Assembly (NCBI GenBank): GCA_025716815.1
Contig: JAIXMN010000003.1
Location: 1,550,001-1,614,000, forward strand
DNA from: Dichotomocladium elegans
Lineage: Eukaryota > Mucoromycota > Mucoromycetes > Mucorales > Lichtheimiaceae
DNA: 64,000 nucleotides
Direction of reading: 5' to 3'
The notes under the pieces are model-generated. The model saw nothing but the letters and a program-made list of their open reading frames with translations, did not search any database and was not told the origin of the DNA. Shown one piece after another: positions 47,641 through 59,307 of this stretch (its first letter is position 1; each line of letters begins with the position of its first letter). The translations under genes and the position numbers were made by a program.

Positions 47641-49449
47641 CATACTACTCTGCCGTAGAATCTTACTATCAATAAACATGTAACAAGGTGTCCACGATCT
47701 ACACTATTTTACAGCATTGCATGCAAACCATTCGGGCAAAAAGATAATTGTATGGCTCGGGTTCTGCCCATCATCCATTCCGTTATTATGATACACGATC
47801 GATTTCAGTAAGCATTGCGAGCAGCTACGTTCGTAGGTTACAAGCAGGTACCTGTTACACTTATCACATTAACAGATGCTTGGTACCCATCACATCTAAA
47901 ATAAACATGGCCTTTAGGTACCTAGGATTCCCAAATGAATTGCACAACTTCGATTCCCAGGAAACCTTCGGTCTTCTGGGCTCGGGTAGAGTCGCTTTGG
48001 TCTCCTCGCTATCTCAGCACATCCATGCGATCGATCATCGAAAATGAAATAGACCTTTTCCCCTCAAACCGACTCGGAAGCCGCTACTATCGTCGTTTAC
48101 TGCCATTTTCAACTCTGTAGACGTAAGGAAAAGGAGAACAAAGAGGCAGTAGTTACATCCAGGGATAGTAGCATCGGTTTCCACTGCGATATCATCGTAG
48201 ACAACAGTAGCATCGCGTGACAGGTTCCAGGATTTTAGTACTCCTATAGGCAGTATTCCTTTCCAACATGCAGATATTTCTCAAACTTCGTATGATCAGT
48301 GCGAGATAATGAGAATACGCATTGCGCTCTGAGCTCTAGGTTCCACAGGCTTGTACGATCTTTGGTCGGACCAAGCAAATTAATAGTTAAGGGAGTGACG
48401 TCTCAAATCATGCATCCAGGGCTATGCGTCGTACAAGGATATCACTGGCTAAGAAGCGGGGGTGACTTACACTTGTGTGTCCTGAAAAAGAGAGGCGACC
48501 GAGACAGCGCTTCAATTTTTTTTTTCAGTCTTCCCTTCATCTTGGGAAGACCATAATCGAATTTGTATGTCTCTGGAAGGTAAAACTCGATTCCTACCAC
48601 TAGTCATTATTTTTCTGGTTGCTAATCTTTATAAAAAGGCGTGGATCGACCAACGACGATGTTTCCGACAGTATACCTGTTCTGAACGAAGGAGAAGAAT
48701 TACGTTTTGCTCCCATCGCCCGCCCGCCTCGTCTCTCCTGAAAAAAGTTTCTGGCCGGAGATATCGTCAGATCCGTCTACAGCCCTCCCAGTCGACAGCA
48801 ATGTTGCTTTCGGTACCATTATTGTTTGCCCTTCTCTCCGCCGAGCCAGGGTGGGAAGAGCTTTGAGGGGTATATCACAAGACGACCCCACAGCTTTGCG
48901 TCCCGGGCGGCCCCCTCCCTGGGTGGGTGTTCGCCTGCGCAACCTTAGCTTATTGCACGTGAATAAATACTCAACCTTAAAAAACCTTATCAACAATGGA
49001 ATATGGATCCTGTGTACATTGCGCACGCGCTGAAAGATACATCCATGAAGAGATTTTCCGTAGGCTTCCCTTAATAACGAAAGCGCTATGCACTTTCATA
49101 GGAGTTCCCTACTCACTTACTACAGTCCCCCACCCCGGATGTTCGATGATATATGAAACCCAGATGCAGTAACAATCATAGTAAGCATCTTTTGTCTCTA
49201 GTAACCTCATCATTGCCAGAAAACATAGGTCTAATAACCCGCGCCTCCAGTAGACATTGACGTGACATACTGCTGACATCAGCCAGTACTGCAGTGTCAA
49301 AGCTGAATGTGAGACCTATCCTTACTTGATATGAAATCGTATTTATTAACTAGATCTAGGGACATGGGCTGAAAAGAAGATTGATATGAGGAAATTTAAC
49401 GCATACGCTCTGCTTTTTATTCACACGGTGCGTATTTGGCACCATCCAG
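47641..49449. other. Long intergenic region, probably element debris
   Basis: Short frames on both strands, none with motifs. It begins next to the Fanzor-like relic and ends at the 3' end of the Hrp1-like gene. A TATAAAAAG at 48630 precedes a short plus-strand frame, but no convincing gene follows. A decayed mobile element cannot be excluded. Confidence 0.4.
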
Positions 49450-51684
49450 TTAGTACGGTCGGTAATGGTGTTGATTCTTGGTACTTTGGGACGCGTGGAT
49501 TGCACCGCCACCCGAAGACGAGCCTCGCCCAGAAGATGATCCATGGTCACGTCGGCGATCGTCGTTCCTTGTGGACCGACCTCCATCATCATCATAGTCG
49601 TCGTTATTGTGATCGTGATAGTCATCGTCGTATTGATTGCTGCCACCTCCTCGGACATTATTACCACCGTACATGCCGCCACTGCCGCCGCCGCCGCCGC
49701 CCATTCCATAGCCGGCACCACGCCCGTAGTAAGCTGCTGCTGCCGCTGCCGCCATGTTATAATTGCCATAGCCGCCGTACATTCCGCCGCCATACATTCC
49801 GCCAGCACCACCAGCGCCCATTCCGCCGTATCCACCAGTACTCCCGCCTCTTCCTCCACCGCCATAGGCTGCTCCAGTATAGCGTGAATTGGGCATATAG
49901 CCCACTCGACCTCCACTTCCGCCAGCGCTTCCACCAAAATTGCTGCCCATCATGCCCTGACGCATCTGCTTAGATTTCGGCATAGCTTTTTTCACCTCGA
50001 TCTGTTAATCGCAAGTGTGGAGCATATTAGCGGTTGATTGTTCCGACTTGTCTTTCATATGCTTACCGTCTTGTTTTTAATCGCAAGCCCAGGTTGGCGG
50101 AGGGCTTCATCCACGCCTGAGCTGTCTTCAAACGTTATAAAGCCAAAACCTCGCGGTCTGCCTGTGTCGCGGTCAGTCATAAGCGTCGCGTCAAGCACAT
50201 TGCCAAACTTTGTGAAGAATTCGCGGAACTCGTCCTCGTTGACATCAGGGGACACCCCGCCCACAAAGATCTTTTCGGTCTTGTCCTGCTCTTCACGGGG
50301 AATGGCGCGCTTGGGATCAATCTATACACCCACAGTTTAGAACACACCATCGCCGCTGTCCGTCTCCTCCTCCCTCGTCTGTTTTATTTGAAAATAGTTA
50401 CCCGTTTTCCATCCAGGTAATGATCCTGGCTAACAATGGTGTCAATGGCGGCCGGATCCGCCATTGTCAGAAAACCGAAGCCACGTGATCGCCCAGTGGC
50501 CGGATCGCGCATTACGACACAGTCAAGAACCTCACCGAATTGGGTGAAATATTGCTTGAGCGTTTCTAATAGATAAGGTAGATGCGAAAATAGAGCTATC
50601 AGTCATCCTCTCCAGCCATGCACTTGTAAGTGAATTGGAAGTCGACGCCTTTTTTTTTCTTGTCTTTGCCCATTTTGGATAAAACACATTTTCTTTGTTG
50701 GATCAATTATCATGTAAGCTTACCATCAGTCGTATCCCAATTAAGTCCACCGATAAACATCTTTCTATATTTTTTGAAGAAAATAATGACGCATATACAG
50801 AAAAAGAGAAGGATTAACATACTTCTGCACGCTAACATAACCATATTACCTATATACAATATTATCTACGGTATTATCTCTCATTCTTATAATGGCTACT
50901 GTTGTCTGTCTGGACTTCTCTGTAACCTAGTTACCTCCCCCACTCAACCATTCGAGGTTTCTTCCCGTACTCTCATATCCCGCACCTTTTATCGCGGCCC
51001 AAAAACATCCACCATCCCAAATGTATGTCTCCAGCTGAAAGCTTACCCTTCATCTTGATTTGCAGCGCTTGCCACAGAGGGAGGCTGTCGTAGATCAGCG
51101 TCTTCATTGTTGCCTGGACTTCCAGACGCGGGCTGTGACGATTGCTGACTGCTGTTGCTATGATAGTGCGGCTGCTGCTGGCGCATTTGGCGCTGCATCA
51201 TTTGCTGCAATTGATACGGGTTCATGGCCAATTGCATTGCTCGCTGGTACATTGCATACTGGTATGGATTAGGTGGAAATTGATTCCAGCCACCCATCAT
51301 GGCTTGCTGCTGCTGCGGGAAATTCATAAACATTTGCTGTTGCTGCTGCTGGTAAGGATTACCGCCGGCGCCTCCGCTGCTAAAATTGGGGCTATGCTGA
51401 TCAGAATCATGGGCAGGATCGTGAGGCGCTGTATTGTCTTTGCTCCGATCATATCCAGTAGAAGTATTATGATCATGGCGGTCATCACCGCGCTCATCAA
51501 ACGATCCTGCTGCGACAGCCCCCGCGGATGCTACTTCCTTGCTCTCGTTTGAGGAAGTGTTCTGTTTGTCAAGCGCATCACTTTCATCCTTGTAATCTTC
51601 TGCATAAATATCGGTGTTACTGTATGCATCCTCCTGGGCAGTATTGTAAACATTGTAAAGTTCGTCATCAAAGTCGTCGGCCAT
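49450..51684 (-). CDS. Hrp1/hnRNP-type RNA-binding protein with two RRMs
   Basis: Predicted 549-residue protein from five exons: 51684-51047, 50764-50724, 50565-50402, 50321-50067 and 50001-49450. All phases agree. The N-terminal 210 residues are acidic, then Gln/Met/Asn/Tyr-rich (MNPYQLQQMMQRQMRQQQ). RRM1 has RNP2 MFIGGL and RNP1 GRSRGFGFLTM; RRM2 has RNP2 IFVGGV and RNP1 GRPRGFGFITF, with IDPKRAIP as linker. The C-terminal 165 residues are Gly/Tyr/Ser-rich with an alanine run and end in an Asp/Arg-rich part with RRRDHGSSSGRGSS. This is the plan of yeast Hrp1/Nab4 and of Musashi/DAZAP/hnRNP A-D proteins, which bind pre-mRNA 3' ends or travel between nucleus and cytoplasm. Which of these it is cannot be told. 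Both flanks are prion-like in composition. It is divergent from the SNF2 gene. Confidence 0.88.
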
Positions 51685-52471
51685 GTTTTGTAATTTGTGT
51701 GTGCGTAAGTGGAAAAATAAAAAAATAAATGTGATGAGAGGCTCTTTTTCCCCCCGCTCGTTCTCTATTCTACTATTTAATCTCCGATCACAACCAGTAC
51801 TTTGAGCTTGCAAAGACAGCACACATTCTTTATTTTTCAGTAATACACAAGTTCCTAGAGGAGTAGTTCCTGAAGAAGTAGTTTTCATGAAAGATAACCT
51901 TTAAATTATGCAAAGCAGACTAGAACATCTTCTGGTTCAAAAAGAAGCAAAGGCTGGCTGAATGCTCCTTGATCTGGGATTTAAACATGACTGCGACTTG
52001 CGGGCGCTTAAAACGGTGGACGTAGAGAGGGGGATGATGAGATCATGCACAAATTCCAACGCAAGAATACTGGCGCAAGCCAGAGGTCTTTTGGACTAGA
52101 CTGTATCAAGGGAGTAAGAGAGACATGATAAGCAGTGAGAAGGATGCTATTTATCAGCCATGATGGCATTTTCTTCTAGTATCATTGATTCTATGGTTTC
52201 GTGAATTGTGTTTTAGGACGAGGAATAAAATAACCCCGCGAATCCAAATTCCAGACTTTTTTTTTGCTTTCTCTTTTGGTGGTCTCACTCTGAGTGTGTT
52301 CGCGCGCGCAAAGAGAATAAAAATATAATAAAGGGTACGGCAAAAAAAAGAGAGCGAACCGCAAACACGCACACTCAACTTTTTCTCTTCCTATTTCTTT
52401 TTAATAACCTTGTGTATATATCTTCTTTCCAATCGCCATGGCAGTCGATTCCTTCACTTGTCGATATCACT
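51685..52471. other. Divergent promoter region of the Hrp1-like and SNF2 genes
   Basis: The two genes point away from each other across 787 bases. The SNF2 side has CT-rich leader DNA (52375-52435) and a GCGCGC patch (52303-52309). The other side has T-rich runs. No specific factor site is claimed. Confidence 0.5.
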
Positions 52472-55400
52472 ATGAATTCTCCTGCAGCGTCAACAGCAGC
52501 CGATCCAGCTCCCGCGTCATCTTCTTCGGCACCCACCCCGGCCAATACGAACGCAAATGCTGCCGAGGATCCGAAAGAAAAGATCGATGTTATTATTCAA
52601 GTATGCATTTAAATTTGCATCGAAAGCAGATCCCGTTTCTCAACTTGCTGCATTAGAGAGCGAAACAGTTAGAAGCTGCAGGCGAAAAAGAAGATGGCAA
52701 GAATGAATACTCACAGCTCATGGCCATATTGCGATTTGTTCAGCAGCAACAACAACAACAGACCCTCTTGCTCCAGCAGCAGCTTCTTGCACAGGCCTCT
52801 CCTGAACAACAGCAACTGCAACTTCAGTTGTTGCAACAGCATTTATTACAACAACAACAGCAACAGCAAGGCACTCCACCTTCGTCAGGTATTAATTGAA
52901 CCAAAAATTGTGTTCCATCCGTACCATACTGAATGTTCAATTGCGATCATTCAGCGACGGCGATCTTCAATGCGCTTCAATACCAAATGCTAGCATTCAG
53001 TTTATTACAGAAAAGTATGGCAAGCAGCTCAGCGCCAACCACTCCGGCTATCACAACGCCGACGCCAGGTGCAGTCCACAATATGGTAGAAAGCGAACCA
53101 TTGCCATCAGTGGAAGATCAACGTAAAGCCCTTGCTGAAAAGCTTGTCGAAGCCATTTATCGTCAAGAACGTGATCATCGAGCACTGAGTCAGATTAAGT
53201 TCCCAGATGTCCAAATCAAGGAACATCTGGCGCCCATGGATTTGCTTACAGGTATTCAGCGGTCACATGCCCATGCTTCGCGCCAGCAAAAGCTACTGTT
53301 GCCTTTGCAACCATCGATGTCCATTGCGGGGCTAAAACCACGGACAATCCTCGCTGAGCGTGAGCGTCGTATTCGCAATCGCGCAGCTCAACACCATAAA
53401 GAACTTGAGCGCCAAGTCGACGAAAACAGTGGCGTGTCGCTAGGTGCTTTACTAGATGACCATTACCACGAAACTGTGTCATCGGCATCCGGCGAGCGAT
53501 TCCGTGATATTTTAAGGCTCAAAGCACTTCGTTTGCGTGATAAGCAGGCAAAGGTAAAATGAAAAAGGACGGCTTGTGAATGGGAAGACTAAACATTGCG
53601 TGGGTATCACAATGGGTGTAGTTGAGAGAAGAAGTTGTCCGAGGTCTCGAGGAAGCTAACAAACTGGCGACGTCCGTTGACCGAGCCTCATACCGCAAGT
53701 TGATGAAGCAAACAATGCGCGAAGCTAAAATCACGGAAAAGCTTGAGAAGCAGCATCGACTGGATAAAGAAAAGAGGCAAAAACAGCGACATCTCGATTA
53801 CCTTCAGAGAGTATGCAATCAAGGCCGTGAATTCATGGCCTGGCAAAAAGGATACCAAAATAGAATGGGAAAGCTTGGTAAAGCTGTGCTACAGTACCAT
53901 GCACATGTCGAACGTGAGGAGCAACGGCGGGCGGATCGGCGTTCCAAGGAGCGTATCCGTGCTCTTCGCAACGATGATGAAGAAGCTTATATGAAGCTCA
54001 TTGACGAAGCCAAAGATACACGCTTGACTCTTCTTTTAAAGCAGACAGGCGCATATCTCGAATCACTCACACGCGCAGTAGTTGATCAGCAAAATGATCC
54101 GATTCATCAAGCCAAGGTGGCAGAGGAAGAAGAGAGCGAGGAAGATAATATGAACTTTTTGGGTGAACAACCAGATGAGGAGACAATGATGATGGTATGT
54201 GATCTATATTTTAGGGACTTTGTGGTTGAAAAAAAAAACTCATTATGATATCTCCTAGGATGCGGCTGGCAACAAAATTGACTATTTCAGCATGGCCCAT
54301 CGTGTCCAGGAGACAGTGTCCCAACCCAGCATTTTGAGCGGTGGTACACTGAAAGAATACCAGGTATGCAGATGTTACATACTATTGAGAAGATGAATCT
54401 AATACCACGCGCATGTATAGATCAAAGGCCTTCAATGGATGGTATCACTGTATAATAATAAGCTGAATGGAATTCTCGCAGATGAAATGGGACTTGGGAA
54501 GACCATTCAAACTATCAGCTTGATTACCTATCTTATTGAGAAAAAGGCACAGAATGGACCCTTTTTGATCATTGTCCCACTCTCGTAAGTTGATTGCGAT
54601 GAAGGGGCGATTCACAAGACTGATATATATATTTTGCCTTCATGATTATAGAACTATCACCAACTGGGCCCTTGAGTTTGAAAAGTGGGCACCTTCGGTG
54701 ATAAAAGTCGTATATAAAGGCCCACCGGATGTGCGCAAAAGCTTACAAAAGCAGCATGTCAAGCATGGCGGTTTCCAGGTGTTGTTGACGACATTTGACT
54801 ACGTCATCAAAGATCGGCCTGTTCTTTCAAAGACACGATGGACATACATGATTATTGATGAAGGCCACCGTATGAAGAACACGCAGTCTAAACTGACATC
54901 AGTACTCCGGCAATATTATTCGTCACGGTATCGACTGATTTTGACCGGCACACCCCTTCAGGTAAAGAAAAAGCAACTATCGAGCATTGTCAATACTTTA
55001 GTAACACGGCAATGGCTGGCAGAACAATCTTCCAGAGCTCTGGGCCTTGCTCAATTTCATTCTGCCCAAAATCTTCAATAGCGTGAAGAGCTTTGAAGAA
55101 TGGTTTAATACCCCGTTTTCAAACCAGGGCGTACAAGACAAGGTGGAGTTAAACGAAGAAGAACAGTTGCTGATTATCAAGCGACTTCATAAGGTTCGTA
55201 CGGATGATGTTTCATGATGAGCAACAGTAAGCATCTGATAGGCTGTAACTTACATTATCTAAAGGTGCTGCGACCGTTCTTGCTGAGACGCTTGAAAAAG
55301 GACGTGGAATCCGAGCTACCTGACAAGGTAGAGCGGGTGGTCAAATGCAAGCTATCGGCGCTTCAGCAGCGACTCTACTGGCAAATGAAGAAGCACGGTA

Positions 55401-56564
55401 TGCTCTTTGCGGGCGACTCTGGCAATGGGTAAGAATGGTTTTGTGGACGAAAAAATCAGTTCTGCTTGCTTACTTTGTTACCAAAGGCGGACAAGTATCA
55501 AGGGCCTTAACAATACAATTATGCAGCTCCGTAAAATCTGCAACCATCCTTTTGTATTCGAAGAAGTGGAGCGAGTGATCAACCCATACAAAATCAGCAA
55601 TGAGCTGCTGTACCGTACATCGGGCAAATTTGAATTGCTTGACCGGATTTTACCTAAGCTCCGAGCAACGGGGCACCGAGTGCTCATCTTCTTTCAAATG
55701 ACGCAAATCATGGATATCATGGAGGATTTCTGTATCTATCGAGGCTATCGCCACCTTCGTCTCGATGGCTCTACGAAATCGGACGACCGATCACATCTGC
55801 TGCAAATCTTTAACGCACCCGACTCCCCGTACTTTTGCTTCCTGTTGAGTACACGTGCGGGTGGCCTTGGCCTGAATTTGCAAACAGCGGATACCGTGAT
55901 TATCTTCGACTCTGACTGGAACCCCCATCAAGATCTCCAAGCGCAAGATAGAGCGCATCGAATTGGACAGACCAAAGAAGTGCGAATTTTCAGGCTCATC
56001 ACAGAAAACTCGATTGAAGAAAACATACTTGCGCGTGCCCAGTACAAGCTCGACATTGACGGCAAGGTCATCCAGGCAGGAAAATTCGATCATCGCAGCA
56101 CTGAGGAGGACCGTGAGGCGTTTCTGCGATCGTTGCTGGAGGACAAGAGTGATGAACGGAGTAACGATGCGGAGGAAAATGACGAAATTGATGACGAGGA
56201 GCTGAATCTGATGCTCAAGCGGTCCGATCAAGAGTATGCAACATTTAGCCGGCTTGACCTGGAACGGCAACGAGCAACAGCAGAAGAATGGCGAAGACGG
56301 TACGGGGACAATCATCCGCCCGGGGCGAAACCAGAGCGGCTCCTTCAGGACTGGGAGTTACCTGATATTTATCGACATGAAGAAGTGCCAGCCGCATACG
56401 GCGAAGAGCAAGACTTATTCTTGGGGCGGGGGCAGCGAAACAAAGAGCAGGTGCGGTACGATGATGGCCTGACAGAGGGCCAATGGCTACGGCAGCTGGA
56501 AAGACAGAGCAGACAGACGCCAGAGGCGGAGCATAGGCGAAGCAAGAAACAGCGAACTTGTTAA
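52472..56564 (+). CDS. SNF2/STH1-type chromatin remodelling ATPase (SWI/SNF or RSC)
   Basis: Predicted 1170-residue protein from ten exons: 52472-52600, 52669-52888, 52955-53553, 53622-54194, 54259-54363, 54421-54584, 54652-54961, 55023-55193, 55265-55428 and 55487-56564. All phases agree. Order: a Gln-rich start; a QLQ-like motif ([16 protein letters not shown], about 121-136); an HSA region (about 350-395, [20 protein letters not shown]); helicase motif I DEMGLGKT (about 563); motif II DEGH (about 666); [22 protein letters not shown]; motif [14 protein letters not shown] and [11 protein letters not shown]; and an SnAC-like acidic part. It uses ATP to move or evict nucleosomes. The protein ends about 170 residues after the SnAC part, without a bromodomain; yeast Sth1 (1359) and Snf2 (1703) are longer and have one. 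ATG 52472 was chosen because it opens the frame that splices onward. Confidence 0.93.
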
Positions 56565-56885
56565 AATGTGTTTTATTATTTCTTTGATAAACCAAACCGT
56601 ACAAACGAAGCTTTTCGTCACGATGGATGAGGAATAACGGCAATATTTATACTTAGTGTGTAGGAGTAAAGAAGCAGCGACTATTTATGTACAATGTGTG
56701 TGTATGTTGTATGTATGTGTGTTGCAATGGTTGTTCACATGGAGTAATGGAACCCGCCAAAATACCCTTGGTCGTTCGGGACAGTGGTTGTGTCTGCAGC
56801 AGATGACATGCCCATGTCTACTCGTCACACGATGATCAGCACCACCTTCCCCCCCAAAAAAAATAGCATAACCCTACTTCATATG
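56565..56885. other. Convergent 3' intergenic region
   Basis: Between the 3' ends of the SNF2 gene and the SAP-domain gene. TG-rich (56690-56725). No gene seen and no bromodomain-like frame. Confidence 0.5.
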
Positions 56886-58273
56886 TCACTGACCATATTG
56901 CATGATAAGGTGGTCGAATGGGTTGATCTCCTCGTCATGATCTGGCGTCGCCAATGCAGACGAGATGACAGGGACATATTTATGCTGTTGTTGTTGCTGC
57001 TGCTGTAGCTGTTGACGCTGTTGTTGCTGAACACTCGTCATCGTACCACCATAGGGCATAAAGCGACGACTTGCCCCTCCTCCCCCGGTGAATTCAATTG
57101 CATGGCTGCCATAGACCTATTGATCAAGGTCGTTGGAGACGGTAGCGGATCTTTGATGACCTCGAGTCGTCGATGTTCACGCTCGGCCTTGAGGCGTTGC
57201 ATCAGCACTGCTTTTTTGCCAGTGGCCTGTTTACCGCGCTGACGGAGCATTTCCTTGAGTTCGGCCACAGTGATGTCTTCAAAGTCGATCTTTTCCAGCT
57301 GTAGGTCTAGCTGTCGCTGCCGCTTATCGGCATCGAGCAACGAGAGGCTGTTTGGGCGGCCATGCACCCGCCGTATTTGGATAGGCATGGTGCGGGATGG
57401 GAAATACGGTGAGGCTGTGGTGGTGGTTGCGGAGGAGGAGGAGGAGGAGGATGAAGAAGGCTCGGGGACTGATTGTGGATGTTGTTCTGTTGACGGTACG
57501 GTAGTCAAAGCTCCTGTGGTGGTGGAGGGTGCTTTTATTGGCTGGTCGGTGATCGTCGCAACCGCGGGGGCCGGGAGAGGCCGTTGCGGATAATGAACGC
57601 TTCGCTCAGCAGCAGCACCCTTCTTGTTACTTTTCTGGCGCGACGTTAGTTGTACGCGAAAACGCGCCTGGAGTTCATTCAGCCGACGGGAATGGTCAAC
57701 TGTCTTATCATTCCCGTTATTACCGCTGCTGGCGTTGCTGGCGGTGCTCACAGTGCTATTGCTGGCGGTGGATCGGCGTTTCTGTTTGGGAGCGGAAGTA
57801 ACGCAGTCAGTTCGAGATTTTTTCTTCAGCAGCTGTTGCTGAGGCTGCTCAGACTGTTGTGGAGGCGATGGTAGCTCCTGCTGCCGTAGTGGATCTTCCG
57901 GGCCAAGTTGCGGCAAAAGGGAAAAGTCTGTGCCAGTCGTGCGATTGTCTTCATTCGTCGGGAGCGGCAATAGTTCTGAAGCAGCGACTGCGAGAGCATA
58001 ATCCCAGGATGAAAGCTCCGGTTGCTCCGGCTGCAACTGATGACGAAAAAAGGTCTCGTCGTTTAGAAAGGAGGATGATGAATCGAGGGAATGGGCATAG
58101 GAATCAAACATCAATGGGTCAACAGCAATGTCACTGTGGTCGAAATGGAAAAATGAGTGATCATAGGAATGGCTGTTGAAGTAATGGTGGTGGCTGTGGT
58201 GATTGTGGTAAAAGTTTTCGTCTTTGTCATCGTCTCGATTATTGTTTGCATTGTCAAAAGGCTGTTGGTACAT
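56886..58273 (-). CDS. SAP-domain protein, frame break near the 3' end
   Basis: The frame from ATG 58273 gives 411 residues to a stop at 57038. The start is His/Asp/Asn-rich, the middle Ser/Thr/Pro/Gln-rich with KQKRR, and the SAP motif lies at about 326-365 (EDITVAELKEMLRQRGKQAT and KKAVLMQRL). SAP domains bind AT-rich DNA and occur in nuclear architecture, RNA-processing and transcription proteins. Just upstream of the 57038 stop (coding direction) another frame continues convincingly: RRFMPYGGTMTSVQQQQ, a Gln-rich stretch, and VPVISSALATPDHDEEINPF, to a stop at 56886. The two frames meet in CCGGGGGAGGAGGGG (57076-57090). One extra G would join them. Either the sequence lacks a base or the gene is truly shifted. 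It is divergent from the arrestin-like gene. Confidence 0.72.
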
Positions 58274-59307
58274 GGCACAGACCTCTCATTCGCACACACA
58301 CACGCACACACACAGGTAAAGATAAAGGGAAAAGGGAAAAACAAACGTAGAATATTATTTATAGGTCGTTCTTTTAATGAGGTTGGGTGGATGGCAAGAT
58401 CAAAAAAATTTGTTTGTTAGCCCGGTCGGGCTCGCTGGCTCCCTCTCCGTCTCTGTCAGTCAGTCTCTGCCTCTCTCTTTTATATGATGTAAAGACGACA
58501 AACATGACGAGTGGGCTTTCTTCATCCGGGTAATAGCTCGAGTCCGTCTCTTACGCCACATCATTAGCTAATCCCAAGAAAATCAGAGGTGATGATGATG
58601 ATAAAGTGCCATAATTCCAAAAAGCGGTCAAGATACAAACAAAAGGTCGCTGCATTTTCTATTTGCTAGGTTGATGGGCAGTAGAAGAAAGATGTTGCAC
58701 GTCAAAAAGATGCTGCACGAAAAGCTGTTATTCCCTCGCCATTTGTTTATACTCTATGCACCGTGCTCAGAAAAATGACAGAATGATCGAGTGCCACTTT
58801 CATTATACGTCTACTAATTCGGGTTTCCAGTTAACAACAAAGGGGGGAAACTGCAAATGTTACTCCGACACATGCGCGCTCTAAAACATGCACAGACCCA
58901 GCCGGGCGGGTGAGGAGGGAATGTTTTCGTTGCACAATCCTGTGATGTTGGGCCATCGGCAGAAGTTTGAAAAAGTAAGCATATCGACGTATGTGGCACA
59001 TGCCTTATTCTCAGCGTCAGCGTCATTGGGAACCCTTATTTTAGTCCCTGACTCATATTATAAGGAATTTTTGGGTTAAACGGAAGAACTTGTGTGTGCA
59101 CGTTGTCCTTTTTAGCTTGCCACACCCGGGGGGGGGGGCGGTTGGATCCCAACCCAGAAATCAATAAGTCTCACACACGCACACACGCACCTCCCTTTTT
59201 CTCGCGCTTCTTAACACCAAAAGCCTGTGTGCAGCGTCAAACCCAAACCACTCGTTTTCCTTTATTTATTTATTCAACGCCTCAAATCTTGGAATCACTT
59301 ACCCTTG
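58274..59307. other. Divergent intergenic region of the SAP and arrestin genes
   Basis: Holds CA-rich DNA (58294-58315, 59170-59190), a CTCTCT-rich stretch (58435-58480) and a G run (59129-59137). Short frames carry no motifs. Both promoters must lie here. Confidence 0.5.

Noticed and set aside
48707..49033. 108-codon plus-strand frame rich in Arg and Pro
   Set aside because: Overlaps a similar-sized frame on the other strand and has no conserved motif or splice context.
49543..49887. Plus-strand Ile/Val/Ala-rich frame that looks like a membrane protein
   Set aside because: Antisense of the Gly/Tyr/Asp-rich tail of the Hrp1-like gene; no start context or motif.
57457..58052. Acidic/Val-rich and Leu-rich plus-strand frames
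   Set aside because: Antisense of the Ser/Thr/Gln-rich part of the SAP-domain gene.
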